In this document: piece by piece, positions 18,470 through 27,251 of the stretch | Layout of the letters: every line of letters starts with the position of its first letter | Position numbering within the stretch: the first letter of the stretch is position 1 | Assembly: GCA_944323195.1 (NCBI GenBank) | Contig: CALURR010000067.1 | Location: 1 to 42,213 of the forward strand | From: Candidatus Gastranaerophilales bacterium | Lineage (GTDB): Bacteria; Cyanobacteriota; Vampirovibrionia; Gastranaerophilales; Gastranaerophilaceae | Direction: 5' to 3' | DNA length: 42,213 nucleotides | The notes under the pieces: model-generated | Told to the model about the DNA's origin: nothing | The model's database searches: none | Seen by the model: the letters and a program-made list of their open reading frames with translations, nothing else | Made by a program: the position numbers and the translations under genes

Positions 18470-21400
18470 ATGTATATAAAAGAAATTGAAATCGATAACT
18501 TTAAATCTTTTGCATCTAAGGTTAATATTCCTTTAATGCAAGGTTTTACTGCTGTTTCCGGTCCAAACGGTTCAGGAAAAAGTAACATTATAGATAGCAT
18601 CCTTTTTGCTCTTAGCTTAAGAACAGCTCGTTCTCTGCGTTCTGAACAAGGTGTTGCCGATTTAATTTCCAACCACAATAAACGTGGCGAAGCAAGTGTT
18701 AAAGTTGTTTTTGCAAACGATAACGGCGAAGAATTTTCAATTAGAAGATATGTTAAAAAAGGCAAAAATGGCGTTCAATCCAATTATTATTACAACGATA
18801 AACCTTGCAGCTTAACCCAAATCCATCTAGAACTGGAAAAATATAACATCACTCCAAACAGCTATAATGTTATGATGCAAGGGGATGTTACAGAAATTAC
18901 AAGATGTTCTGCAATTGAGCGAAGAAAAATCATAGACGAAATTGCGGGTACTGCCGATTTTGACAGAAAAATTGCTCTTGCAAGCGAACAAATACAAAAT
19001 GTTGAAGATAAAATTGCTAACGACACAATTTTAATTAACGAAATAGATAATAGAATTGAACAATTAAAGCAAGAAAGAGAAGTTGCGCTTAAATATAAAA
19101 AATTTAAAGACGAAAAAACAGAACTTGAAACAAAAATCCAAAGTGCAAAATATTTTGACACAGTCCGCTCCTTAGAACTTGTTCATCAAAATATTTTAAT
19201 GGCAACAAAAACAAAAAAAGAATTAAATGAAAAATTAAAAGAAGCAACTTCAAAAATTGAAGACCTTAAAATAAAATATGATGAAATAAATTCAAAAGTT
19301 AAAGCCCAAGGTGAAGAAAAACAACTTGAAGTTAAAAAACTTTTAGAAGAGAAAAAGGGAGAGGTTGAAAGAAAAAAATCAGCCATAGCGCAATGCGATA
19401 AAACCACAATTGACAATTTAAAATCAATTGAAAGCTATAAAAATGGCATTGAGGTTCAAAAACAAAAAATTGAAGAATACACAAAAGCTATTGAAGAAAA
19501 AAATAAAGAATTAGATGAACTAAATTCTTTATTAAAAGCAAAAAAAGAAGAATTGAACAAAATCATCACAGAAATGACAGGATTAAACAAATCTGCTGAT
19601 GAACACATTCAAAATAGAAATAAATTAAAAAAAGAATTAGAAGCTCTAAAAGATAAAGAAACCGATTTAATTAAAGAACAATTGCCTCTAGAAAGCGAAT
19701 ATAAAAATAACACAGAAAAAATCAATCAAACAAAAGAGCAAATTGAAAAACTTCAAAATTCAGCTAAAATGTTTGAAGATGAAAAAGATAAATTAACTCT
19801 TCAAATTGAAACTCTGACAACAGAAACCCAAGACTATAAAATTATTCAAACAAAAACTTTTGAAGAGCTGGATAAAACAAAAGTTCAAAAAGAAGACACA
19901 TTCTATAAAATTCAACAAGCACAAAAAAGAATAGCTATCTTAGACGCCAACAAAAACGCTTATAAAACAGCAGGACAAGGCTCGGGTATTCAATCAGTCC
20001 TAAATGCTCATATTGAAGGTGTTCATCAACCGCTAGCGCAATTGGCAGATGTTGAGGGCGAATATATTGATGCTATTAATGTTGCTATGGGCGCTCGTGC
20101 TTATTCAATCGTTGTTGATAACCAAGATGTAGCTTATAAAGCAATTCAAGTTTTACGCTCCTTGGGTAGAGATAGAGCTTCTTTTATTCCTTTAAACATA
20201 ATTAAAAAAACACCAAGTAGATTATCATTGCCAAAAGAAAAAGGGGTTATTGATTTTGCAATTAATCTAATAGATTTTGACGATAAATATCTTGACGCAT
20301 TTTATTTTGCACTTGGCGAAACTATAGTTGTAGAAGATGAAAATTGTGCTAAAAAACTAGCCGGAAAATATAGAGTAGTAACTCTTGATGGCGATATAAC
20401 AGAAAAAAGCGGCCTTATAACAGGCGGTGCTAAAAAGAAAAACACCTCTTTCTTCGATAAAAGCCAAGAAAGAGAGCTTGAAAAATATAAAAAAGCGCTA
20501 AAAGACTTAGAGCAACTTGCAAGAGACCTAGCCCAAAAAGAAAAAGATTTAGAACGCAGACTGGACGATATAAGACAAAAACACTCCACTGCCTTAAATA
20601 CTCTAAATGGCGCTAAAATTGAACTTAAAAATCTTATATCAAACAACGAATCAAGCTCTAATATAATTTCTGATGGCGAAAAACTTTTAAAAGAATTAAA
20701 AGAAAAAAATACGAAATTATCTCGCGAACTTGATTTAATTGAAAATAAACACATAAAGCTAAACGAACAATCTCAAACTCTTCAAGAAGAACTTGAAGCA
20801 GTTGAAAAACTAATTGATGAGGGTGAATTAAAAAAACTGAAAGAAAAAACAACAGGAGTTGAAGACGAAATCAAAAACCTTGAAAAAGCCATAATGACAA
20901 AGGAAAACGACATTGAAAAAGATAAAAATCAAATCAAATTCCAACAAAGTCAAATCTCAACTCGTGAAAACGACATTAAAAAACTAACAAACGATAATGA
21001 AAACCTAAAAACAGAAAAAGAACAGTTTGAAAAAGAAATTTCTTCCCTAAAAGAAGTTCTTGAAAGTTTGGAAAAAGAAATTTTCGGACTTGGCAAAAAC
21101 CTTGTTGAATTGCAGAAAAAAAGAGATGAATTACAAGAAGAATTGCTAAACTCTAAAACTTCTAAAAACAAAATTCAAGATGATATTGAAAGATTATTAG
21201 AACAAGAAGAAAGCTATAAAGCAAGAAGACGCGAATTAGAGCCAATTTTAGAAAATATTTTAAAAGAATTTAATGAAATTGGAATTAATCCAAAAGAACT
21301 TGAGCAAACAGAAATTTCTCTTGATGAAATTAATTCTAAAATTTCTAAACTACAAAAGAAAATGGAAGAACTAGAACCTGTTAATATGAGAGCATTAACA

Positions 21401-21967
21401 GAATATGATGAAGTTTTAGCGCGTCAAAATTCATTCAAAGAAAAAGTTGAAACTCTAAACAACGAAAAAAATGAAATAAGAATAAGAATGAATGGCTACC
21501 AAGGTCTAAAAAAAGAAACATTTCTTGAAGCATATCATGCAATAAATAACAACTTTAAGGAAGTTTTTGAACAAATATCTCAAGGCTCAGGCTCTCTGTC
21601 ATTAGAAAACGAAGAAGAACCGTTTATGGGCGGCTTGACTTTTGTTGCAAACATTAGAGACAAAAGAAATCAAAAGCTTGCCGGCATGTCAGGGGGAGAA
21701 AAATCTCTTACAGCACTGGCTTTTGTTTTTGCAATTCAAAAATATCTACCGGCACCATTTTATGCATTTGACGAAGTTGATATGCACCTTGACGGTCCAA
21801 ATGTTGAAAAATTAGCTCAAATTATAACCAATCAATCTAAAACGGCGCAATTTATTGTTGTTTCTCTAAGAAAACCAATGTTAGATAATGCAGACAGAAT
21901 GATTGGCGTAACCCAAAAAGACAAAGGTGTTACAAAAATTTCAGGAATTAAAATAAAGGATGAATAA
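18470..21967 (+). CDS. smc: Chromosome segregation protein SMC
   Basis: ATPase of the SMC-ScpAB condensin, which loads on DNA and folds and segregates the chromosome. Walker A GPNGSGKS is at residues 31-38 and the Q-loop lies near 140. Two long coiled-coil arms flank a hinge that begins around 505 (GQGSGIQSVLNAHIEGV). The ABC signature MSGGEKSLTALAF starts at 1073, and Walker B YAFDEVDMHLD follows around 1096-1106. Length (1165) is typical. ATG 18470 begins exactly at the conserved MYIKEIEIDNFKSF. The ribosome site is poor (AAAAGACG). The stop overlaps the scpA start by one base, so the whole condensin is encoded as one unit. Confidence 0.97.
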   Translation: MYIKEIEIDNFKSFASKVNIPLMQGFTAVSGPNGSGKSNIIDSILFALSLRTARSLRSEQGVADLISNHNKRGEASVKVVFANDNGEEFSIRRYVKKGKNGVQSNYYYNDKPCSLTQIHLELEKYNITPNSYNVMMQGDVTEITRCSAIERRKIIDEIAGTADFDRKIALASEQIQNVEDKIANDTILINEIDNRIEQLKQEREVALKYKKFKDEKTELETKIQSAKYFDTVRSLELVHQNILMATKTKKELNEKLKEATSKIEDLKIKYDEINSKVKAQGEEKQLEVKKLLEEKKGEVERKKSAIAQCDKTTIDNLKSIESYKNGIEVQKQKIEEYTKAIEEKNKELDELNSLLKAKKEELNKIITEMTGLNKSADEHIQNRNKLKKELEALKDKETDLIKEQLPLESEYKNNTEKINQTKEQIEKLQNSAKMFEDEKDKLTLQIETLTTETQDYKIIQTKTFEELDKTKVQKEDTFYKIQQAQKRIAILDANKNAYKTAGQGSGIQSVLNAHIEGVHQPLAQLADVEGEYIDAINVAMGARAYSIVVDNQDVAYKAIQVLRSLGRDRASFIPLNIIKKTPSRLSLPKEKGVIDFAINLIDFDDKYLDAFYFALGETIVVEDENCAKKLAGKYRVVTLDGDITEKSGLITGGAKKKNTSFFDKSQERELEKYKKALKDLEQLARDLAQKEKDLERRLDDIRQKHSTALNTLNGAKIELKNLISNNESSSNIISDGEKLLKELKEKNTKLSRELDLIENKHIKLNEQSQTLQEELEAVEKLIDEGELKKLKEKTTGVEDEIKNLEKAIMTKENDIEKDKNQIKFQQSQISTRENDIKKLTNDNENLKTEKEQFEKEISSLKEVLESLEKEIFGLGKNLVELQKKRDELQEELLNSKTSKNKIQDDIERLLEQEESYKARRRELEPILENILKEFNEIGINPKELEQTEISLDEINSKISKLQKKMEELEPVNMRALTEYDEVLARQNSFKEKVETLNNEKNEIRIRMNGYQGLKKETFLEAYHAINNNFKEVFEQISQGSGSLSLENEEEPFMGGLTFVANIRDKRNQKLAGMSGGEKSLTALAFVFAIQKYLPAPFYAFDEVDMHLDGPNVEKLAQIITNQSKTAQFIVVSLRKPMLDNADRMIGVTQKDKGVTKISGIKIKDE

Positions 21968-22836
21968 TGTCTGAAGCAGTTAGCGAATTTTATAACAACA
22001 ACAAACATATGTATGACGAAATCAAAGTGCTTGATGGCACTGTTGATTTTGGCGGTAATACAGAATTCATCTCAAATACAGGAATTAAAAAAAATGTTCA
22101 AACTGATGCCATTGAAATCATCCTTGACTTAGTAAAAATGGGTAAAGTTGACCCTTGGAACATCGATATTGTTGATTTGTATGATAAATACATGAAACGA
22201 ATTTCTGAATTAAAACAAGACAATCTTCGCTCGGTTGGAAAAGCAATTTTATTTTCATCTACACTTCTAAAAATCAAATCAGACATCTTACAAGGTATTA
22301 CAATTAATGATTTTGAAATGGAACCTGAAGACTACTTTGAAGATGATTTTGAAGGTGAAGATTTTGAACAAATGCAAATTCCAACAAACAACATTGTTTC
22401 ATTTGATGAAGTGCTGCAGAGAAGAACGTCGGTAAGATTAAACAGAAAAAGAACAGTAACCTTAAAAGATTTAATCCGCCACATCCAGTTTTACGAAGAA
22501 TTGGAAAAAAAATATGCAATTAAATCAGCTCTCGATAGAAAAGAAAGACGCGTTAGAAATTATGCGAACCTAAAAGCGTCTGATATTAAAGAATTGGCTC
22601 ATGAAGAATATGTCGAGCAAGTTGTTGAAAAAATGCGCCAAAATCTTGTTCAAATTTTTCAAAGAGAAAAAAACATTGAATTAAGAGAGCTTTGCTTATT
22701 AGGATTTGACAGAAGTTCTGCTTTTATTGCATTATTATTTTTAGCTCGCGAAGAAGAATGTGAACTGTATCAAGACAAATTTTACGGAAAATTATTTGTA
22801 AAAAAAGAACAAAAAGTTTCTAAGGAAGAAGAATAA
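21967..22836 (+). CDS. scpA: Segregation and condensation protein A (kleisin)
   Basis: Kleisin subunit bridging the two SMC heads. The ScpA N-terminal block appears as IEIILDLVKMGKVDPWNIDI followed by VDLYDKYM. A long acidic linker comes next (about 115-140), and a winged-helix C-terminus ends in FLAREEECELYQDKFYGKLF. Length is 289 residues. The first 45 residues before the kleisin block look poorly conserved. ATG at 21967 overlaps the smc stop by one base (TAATG). scpB follows 3 bases after its stop. Confidence 0.92.
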   Translation: MSEAVSEFYNNNKHMYDEIKVLDGTVDFGGNTEFISNTGIKKNVQTDAIEIILDLVKMGKVDPWNIDIVDLYDKYMKRISELKQDNLRSVGKAILFSSTLLKIKSDILQGITINDFEMEPEDYFEDDFEGEDFEQMQIPTNNIVSFDEVLQRRTSVRLNRKRTVTLKDLIRHIQFYEELEKKYAIKSALDRKERRVRNYANLKASDIKELAHEEYVEQVVEKMRQNLVQIFQREKNIELRELCLLGFDRSSAFIALLFLAREEECELYQDKFYGKLFVKKEQKVSKEEE

Positions 22837-22839
22837 TCA

Positions 22840-23352
22840 ATGGAACCTGAAGTTTTAAAATCAAAAATAGAAGCTGTGCTATTTATAACATCAAGAGCAA
22901 TGCACCCTGATGAGATTGCTCAGATTATTGATGTTAACACTGAAGATGTTGAAAGTGCATTATTAGATTTAATGTTTGATTATTCTTCAAGAAATGGTGC
23001 ACTTGAAATTGATGACGAAGACGGATATATTATCCAAGTTAAAGCAGAACATATGGATATAGTTGAAAAATTATGTCCGGTTGAATTAAAACCTGCCGTT
23101 TTAAAAACTCTAACAGTAATTGCCCTAAAAGAGCCAATAAGACAATCTCATCTAAAAGAAATTCGCCCAAGCGCTTATGAACACATTGCAGAATTATTGG
23201 AACAAGGCTTAATTTCAAGAACAAAAGATAAAAATGGAAGAAGTTTTAATATTAGAACAACAAAAAAATTCCAAGAGTATTTTAAATTAAAAGGAGATAT
23301 TAAGGCTCTTGTTAAAAAACTTGATGCAACTCAAGACCTAAAAAACCTATAG
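22840..23352 (+). CDS. scpB: Segregation and condensation protein B
   Basis: Tandem winged-helix dimer that binds the ScpA linker and regulates SMC. The family signature at the start is LKSKIEAVLFITSRAMHPDEI. The second domain contains LKTLTVIALKEPIRQSHLKE and LLEQGLISRTKDKNGRSF. At 170 residues it is at the short end of the family. It forms a tight smc-scpA-scpB operon and ends with TAG one base before the next ATG. Confidence 0.92.
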   Translation: MEPEVLKSKIEAVLFITSRAMHPDEIAQIIDVNTEDVESALLDLMFDYSSRNGALEIDDEDGYIIQVKAEHMDIVEKLCPVELKPAVLKTLTVIALKEPIRQSHLKEIRPSAYEHIAELLEQGLISRTKDKNGRSFNIRTTKKFQEYFKLKGDIKALVKKLDATQDLKNL

Positions 23353-23353
23353 A

Positions 23354-24643
23354 ATGCTTCAAATACCATCACTAAAACCTCTAAAACCAATAAACTTTAA
23401 TCCTATAATTAAAAATAACAATAGGATTGATTGTTGTGCTTTTGAAAATCCAAATATAGATAAAAAAGTTCTAATTAAAAGAAAAATTATTAGCAAAAAT
23501 CAAGATATTAACACTTTTTTTAATAGTGTAGCAAACACACTTTTTTCAAATCCTGATGATATAAAAAACTTTTCAAGCTTATTAAAAGGAGGCTATATAA
23601 GCCTATCAAGCAATGCTTATTCTAATCTCAATGATCCTAAAAGCGCTATTGCAATAAATTTAGACCCCAAAAAATCTAGTGCATTTCATCTTGCACAATT
23701 AGAAGACTACATTAAAAACGGCTTTGGAGTTGGAATTAATTTTTCAAACTTTCAAGACCCTGTTTCTAAAATTAAAGAAATAAATAAATATTTTAAATAT
23801 AGAGAACAATCCCTTTTAAGACCACCAGCAGGAATTGCCCTATTACCCGTAAATCACCCTAAAATACTTGATTTTATTCATTTAAAAGATGATAGAGATT
23901 ACAAAAATTGGTGTTTTGATTTATCGGTTATAATTGATGATGATTTTTTAGCCAAAGTTGATAATAATGAAGATATTATTCTATCAGATAATTCAAAAAT
24001 AAGCGCTAAAATAATTTATTCTAATCTTTTAACTTCAATGCTTAACACCGGAGAACCTGCAATAATTTTTTCAAATAATAAAGACTACATTTGTGATTGC
24101 TGTGCTGCAGCAGAGCTAAAAGAAAATCAAGGCTTAAAACTTGCTCAAACTAACCTATCAAAATTCTATAATCCAAAAACAAAAACTCTTAACTATAATC
24201 TATTAAAATATTGTGCAAATCTTTTAGCTAAAGGGTTTAAAAATATCGCTCCAGATGGCTTTATCGGTGTTTTGGGTTATCAAGAATTGCTTGATAAAAT
24301 AGGTTATAATTATGGAGAAAATAAAGCAAATGAAATTTTAGAAAATTGTCTTAAAATAATCAAAAAAGAAGTAAATTCCTTTGGTTTAAAAACTGCAATT
24401 TCCCCTACAGGAACAATTTCAAGACTGCTTAAAACAACACCATCAATTGAACCTAATAAAGATAAACCCCTAGATTATTTTCTTGAACTTAATACGCTTG
24501 CTATAGCGCAAAAATATACGGATGGGCAAATCTCAAAAACTATCAATTTAAGCCCTGATAGCAATATTGAAGATATAAATAAAATTATAAGATATTCTAA
24601 ACAACAAGGAATTAAAGGTATCAGCGTTTTTAAAGCTCAATAA
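23354..24643 (+). CDS. Shortened class II ribonucleotide reductase-like protein, probably inactive
   Basis: Resembles the catalytic chain of B12-dependent ribonucleotide reductase (NrdJ), but has 429 residues instead of over 700. Recognisable blocks are the GFGVGINFSNF segment, PVNHPKILDFIHLKD, the FDLSVIIDDDFL strand, TGEPAIIF, SPTGTISRLLKT (around 350) and a C-terminal TDGQISKTINLSP. The active-site NPCGE motif is replaced by a cysteine-rich CDCCAAAEL at 247-255 with no glutamate at the radical site. The segment that should carry the first redox cysteine reads KSAIAINLD. By eye it should not reduce ribonucleotides. It starts one base after scpB, so it is cotranscribed with the condensin genes, and it ends with a 14-base convergent overlap with the ATP-grasp gene. 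Confidence 0.65.
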   Translation: MLQIPSLKPLKPINFNPIIKNNNRIDCCAFENPNIDKKVLIKRKIISKNQDINTFFNSVANTLFSNPDDIKNFSSLLKGGYISLSSNAYSNLNDPKSAIAINLDPKKSSAFHLAQLEDYIKNGFGVGINFSNFQDPVSKIKEINKYFKYREQSLLRPPAGIALLPVNHPKILDFIHLKDDRDYKNWCFDLSVIIDDDFLAKVDNNEDIILSDNSKISAKIIYSNLLTSMLNTGEPAIIFSNNKDYICDCCAAAELKENQGLKLAQTNLSKFYNPKTKTLNYNLLKYCANLLAKGFKNIAPDGFIGVLGYQELLDKIGYNYGENKANEILENCLKIIKKEVNSFGLKTAISPTGTISRLLKTTPSIEPNKDKPLDYFLELNTLAIAQKYTDGQISKTINLSPDSNIEDINKIIRYSKQQGIKGISVFKAQ

Positions 24644-25766
24644 ATTCTTTCATATCCAATTTTAGAATATTTTTAATCTCATCTAATGATTTAGTTTTTG
24701 CAAAAACAATAGCAAAAACAGGATTATTTCTAAAATCTATTTTTCTTACCACAAGCGGATTTGAAATATTTTTTAAATATTTATCATAATTAACTGATTT
24801 AATAGAACTTTTATTAATCGAAGATGGAATATCGCCCATAGTGAAATAAAAATAATCATCAGTTGAATTTTTTAATATTTCATGCCAGTCAGGCTTTAAT
24901 TGCTTCAAAAAATACTCATAAACATTTATATTCCAAGCATTTTTTGCAATATCTGTTATACACCAGCCGCAAAAGCGCATTGGATTAACCTCGATTGGAA
25001 TAATTTTATCTTCATTTATTCTTAGTTCAATATGAAAAGGAAAATTTTTATACCCGATAGCTTCTCCAATTTTATCTAATAAAGATTTTAGTTTATCATG
25101 GTATTTTTTAATAATTTCTCTAGATGTATAATACGCTCTATCAGATACATCCTTATCATCAAAAAAAGGATGATGAAAGATATTTAAAATTACAGCTTCG
25201 CCGTTTTCATCATAATAAGCATCAAGCGCATATTCTTCACCATCTATCATTTCTTCAATAATAAAATCAGACATATTTACAACGCTTTTTGGGAAAAAAC
25301 CTTCCAGTTTTTCAATATCTTGATTTAATTTTTGAACCACTTTTTCCCATTCAATTTCATTTTTAACAGGATAAACTCCAAAACTCAAAAAACCAACACT
25401 GGGTTTTAAAATAAATGGAAATTTTAATTCTTCAACTTTTAAATTTTTTATTTCATCAAGAGTAACTTTTCTAAAATAATAGTTAGGATAAATCTTTCTT
25501 AATGCTTCTCTAAATAAAACTTTATCTTTGCTTATTTTAATCATCCTTGAAATATCAGAATTTTTTAAATTTTCAATAACCCAATCAATAGAATTTTCAG
25601 AATTTGAATAAATTAAATCATTATTCTTAATTGCCTCATTAGATGATAACAATTCTTCTTTATTAAAATAATTTCTTGATATTTCACTATCTAAAACCTT
25701 AAAACCGTTCTTTTTTATTGTTTCAATTAAAAAATCAGACACATAAGGTTTATTTAAAATAATCAT
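24630..25766 (-). CDS. ATP-grasp ligase-like protein of unknown substrate
   Basis: Carboxylate-amine/thiol ligase fold that activates a carboxylate as acyl-phosphate. ATP-binding features are FPFILKPSVGFLSFGVYPV (phosphate-binding Lys), IIEEMIDGEEYALDAY, and the metal-binding FHIELRINEDKIIPIEVNP block, whose Glu and Asn should bind magnesium. Length (378) fits single-domain ATP-grasp enzymes. The N-terminal pre-ATP domain is divergent and the last 80 residues are not recognised. ATG is at 25766 with no strong ribosome site. It lies downstream of the HD-GYP-like gene on the same strand (about 70 bases apart), with a short hairpin-like repeat (CTTGGTATAATATTACACCAAG, arms 25789-25811) between them. 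Confidence 0.7.
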   Translation of the reverse strand: MIILNKPYVSDFLIETIKKNGFKVLDSEISRNYFNKEELLSSNEAIKNNDLIYSNSENSIDWVIENLKNSDISRMIKISKDKVLFREALRKIYPNYYFRKVTLDEIKNLKVEELKFPFILKPSVGFLSFGVYPVKNEIEWEKVVQKLNQDIEKLEGFFPKSVVNMSDFIIEEMIDGEEYALDAYYDENGEAVILNIFHHPFFDDKDVSDRAYYTSREIIKKYHDKLKSLLDKIGEAIGYKNFPFHIELRINEDKIIPIEVNPMRFCGWCITDIAKNAWNINVYEYFLKQLKPDWHEILKNSTDDYFYFTMGDIPSSINKSSIKSVNYDKYLKNISNPLVVRKIDFRNNPVFAIVFAKTKSLDEIKNILKLDMKEFIEL

Positions 25767-25835
25767 TTGTTTTATCCTCTAACAAAAAATCTTGGTATAA
25801 TATTACACCAAGATTTTATCATAAATATTTTTATT

Positions 25836-27119
25836 TTATTTTTCAGCTTTTATTTCTAACAAAACATCCACTATATTAGGATCCCATTTTACCCCTGATT
25901 CTTGTTTTAATATTTCAAGAGCCTCTTTATTGCTTAGCGCTTTTCTATGAACCCTGTCTTGAGTTAAAGCGCAATAAGCTCCAGCCAAGGCAATAATTCT
26001 TGAGCCCAATGGAATAGAATTACCGCTCAAGCCCTCAGGATAACCGCCGCCATTATATCTTTCTTGTTGATAGTTAATATATGGGACAACTTCAGACATA
26101 AAATTGATATTCATCAATAAACCAACGCCAACATTAGGAGAGTTTTTTAACTCATTCCATTCAGCATCTGTTAATTTATCTTTTTTAGTGAATAATTCTT
26201 CAGACAAAGTAATCTTTCCGATATTTTGTAATAATCCCGCATAATAAATTAAATCAGTAGTTTTTTCATTTAGACCCATATGATTACAAATTTCACGAGA
26301 TAATTCAGCACACTCTATTGAATGAGAACGTTTATATTGACCTTTTAAGTCAACAGCATAAGCCAATTTTTCAACAAATGACTGTTGTTGGTCGCCTAAA
26401 TCACCTATTATTGCTGTTAATTGAGCTCTTAAGTTTTGAAGTTCAAGAGTTGAAACACTATCATCAACTATCAATCTTTTTACTTCATCAATTAACTTTT
26501 GAAGTCCTAGGGATGTTACAAATAAGCCGGCCATATTTTGAATTAAATCAGCATATTCAAATTCTAGGGGTCTTTCTATTTTTCTTATGATTTCAATAAC
26601 ACCAATACATTCAAAATTATTTTTCATCGGGAATAGTGAAAATTGAAAACCGTCTTTTTCAAAAACCTGTTCCATTTCCTTATTCATAACTTCTTTTATA
26701 TAATCAGTTATGTTTTCATCTGAAATTTTTTCTTCTGATGAACCGGCATGGCGCAAAGGTTCTTCTTTTTTTGCTAAAAAGATATTACATTCAACAAGAT
26801 TTAACATTAATTTTATTGTTTTTGCTATTGAATTATAAATAACAAAATCTTCATTATTATTAAATCCTAAAAGACTTAGAGTATTATCTATTGAATAAAT
26901 TGAAATAAGCTCTCTTAATTGATCCTTAAGACTTTGTTTTTTATCTTTTTCCTTTGCTTTTTTAGAAATTTTCTCCACAAACTCAGGATTTATAAGATGC
27001 TCTGTGAAAAAATCACCTAAATTCAGCGCAAATATTTCTTCTAAAGGGTCATCTTCTAAAAGATTTATACTCCTTGTATATAGTGAAGCATCATTATTTG
27101 TTTTTTTAGTTCTGCTCAT
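25836..27119 (-). CDS. Degenerate HD-GYP domain protein with GAF-like region
   Basis: Relative of cyclic-di-GMP phosphodiesterases, probably cytoplasmic. Residues about 85-215 look GAF-like, a short coiled coil follows, and the HD-GYP domain occupies about 245-427. The first histidine (RSHSIECAE) survives, but the HD pair reads QN at 298-299 (LLQNIGKITL), and the usual HHE is YQQE. The GYP motif itself is intact at 359-361 (GGGYPEGLSG). Metal binding and catalysis are therefore doubtful; it may act as a binding or scaffold protein. A TTG three codons upstream (27128) keeps the frame open, but ATG 27119 is chosen because AAGGA lies 9 bases before it and abuts the TTG. Confidence 0.8.
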   Translation of the reverse strand: MSRTKKTNNDASLYTRSINLLEDDPLEEIFALNLGDFFTEHLINPEFVEKISKKAKEKDKKQSLKDQLRELISIYSIDNTLSLLGFNNNEDFVIYNSIAKTIKLMLNLVECNIFLAKKEEPLRHAGSSEEKISDENITDYIKEVMNKEMEQVFEKDGFQFSLFPMKNNFECIGVIEIIRKIERPLEFEYADLIQNMAGLFVTSLGLQKLIDEVKRLIVDDSVSTLELQNLRAQLTAIIGDLGDQQQSFVEKLAYAVDLKGQYKRSHSIECAELSREICNHMGLNEKTTDLIYYAGLLQNIGKITLSEELFTKKDKLTDAEWNELKNSPNVGVGLLMNINFMSEVVPYINYQQERYNGGGYPEGLSGNSIPLGSRIIALAGAYCALTQDRVHRKALSNKEALEILKQESGVKWDPNIVDVLLEIKAEK

Positions 27120-27172
27120 AATACCCAATCCTTGTGCCGTTTATATAATACCATATCGGCAGGAATTTTAAA

Positions 27173-27231
27173 AACTAAAGTATTTTTTTTAATAATCTAT
27201 ACATTAGTTAATAAATTTTTATACTTTAGTT
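27173..27231. repeat. Divergent 11-base inverted motif between the HD-GYP-like gene and metX
   Basis: AACTAAAGTAT at 27173-27183 is exactly complementary to ATACTTTAGTT at 27221-27231, 37 bases apart. Each divergent gene thus carries the same motif, ATACTTTAGTT, upstream and in the same orientation relative to itself. The right copy overlaps a possible metX -10 (TATACT, 27220-27225). It could be a shared operator; a hairpin with such a loop would be weak. Confidence 0.55.
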
Positions 27232-27251
27232 GTAGATGATAAAATAATTTT

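Noticed and set aside
24630..24643. Frameshift linking the RNR-like gene to downstream sequence
   Set aside because: The next gene is on the opposite strand and intact; the RNR-like protein ends with a family-type C-terminal block (INLSPDSNIEDI then GISVF), so it is short by internal loss rather than by a broken end.
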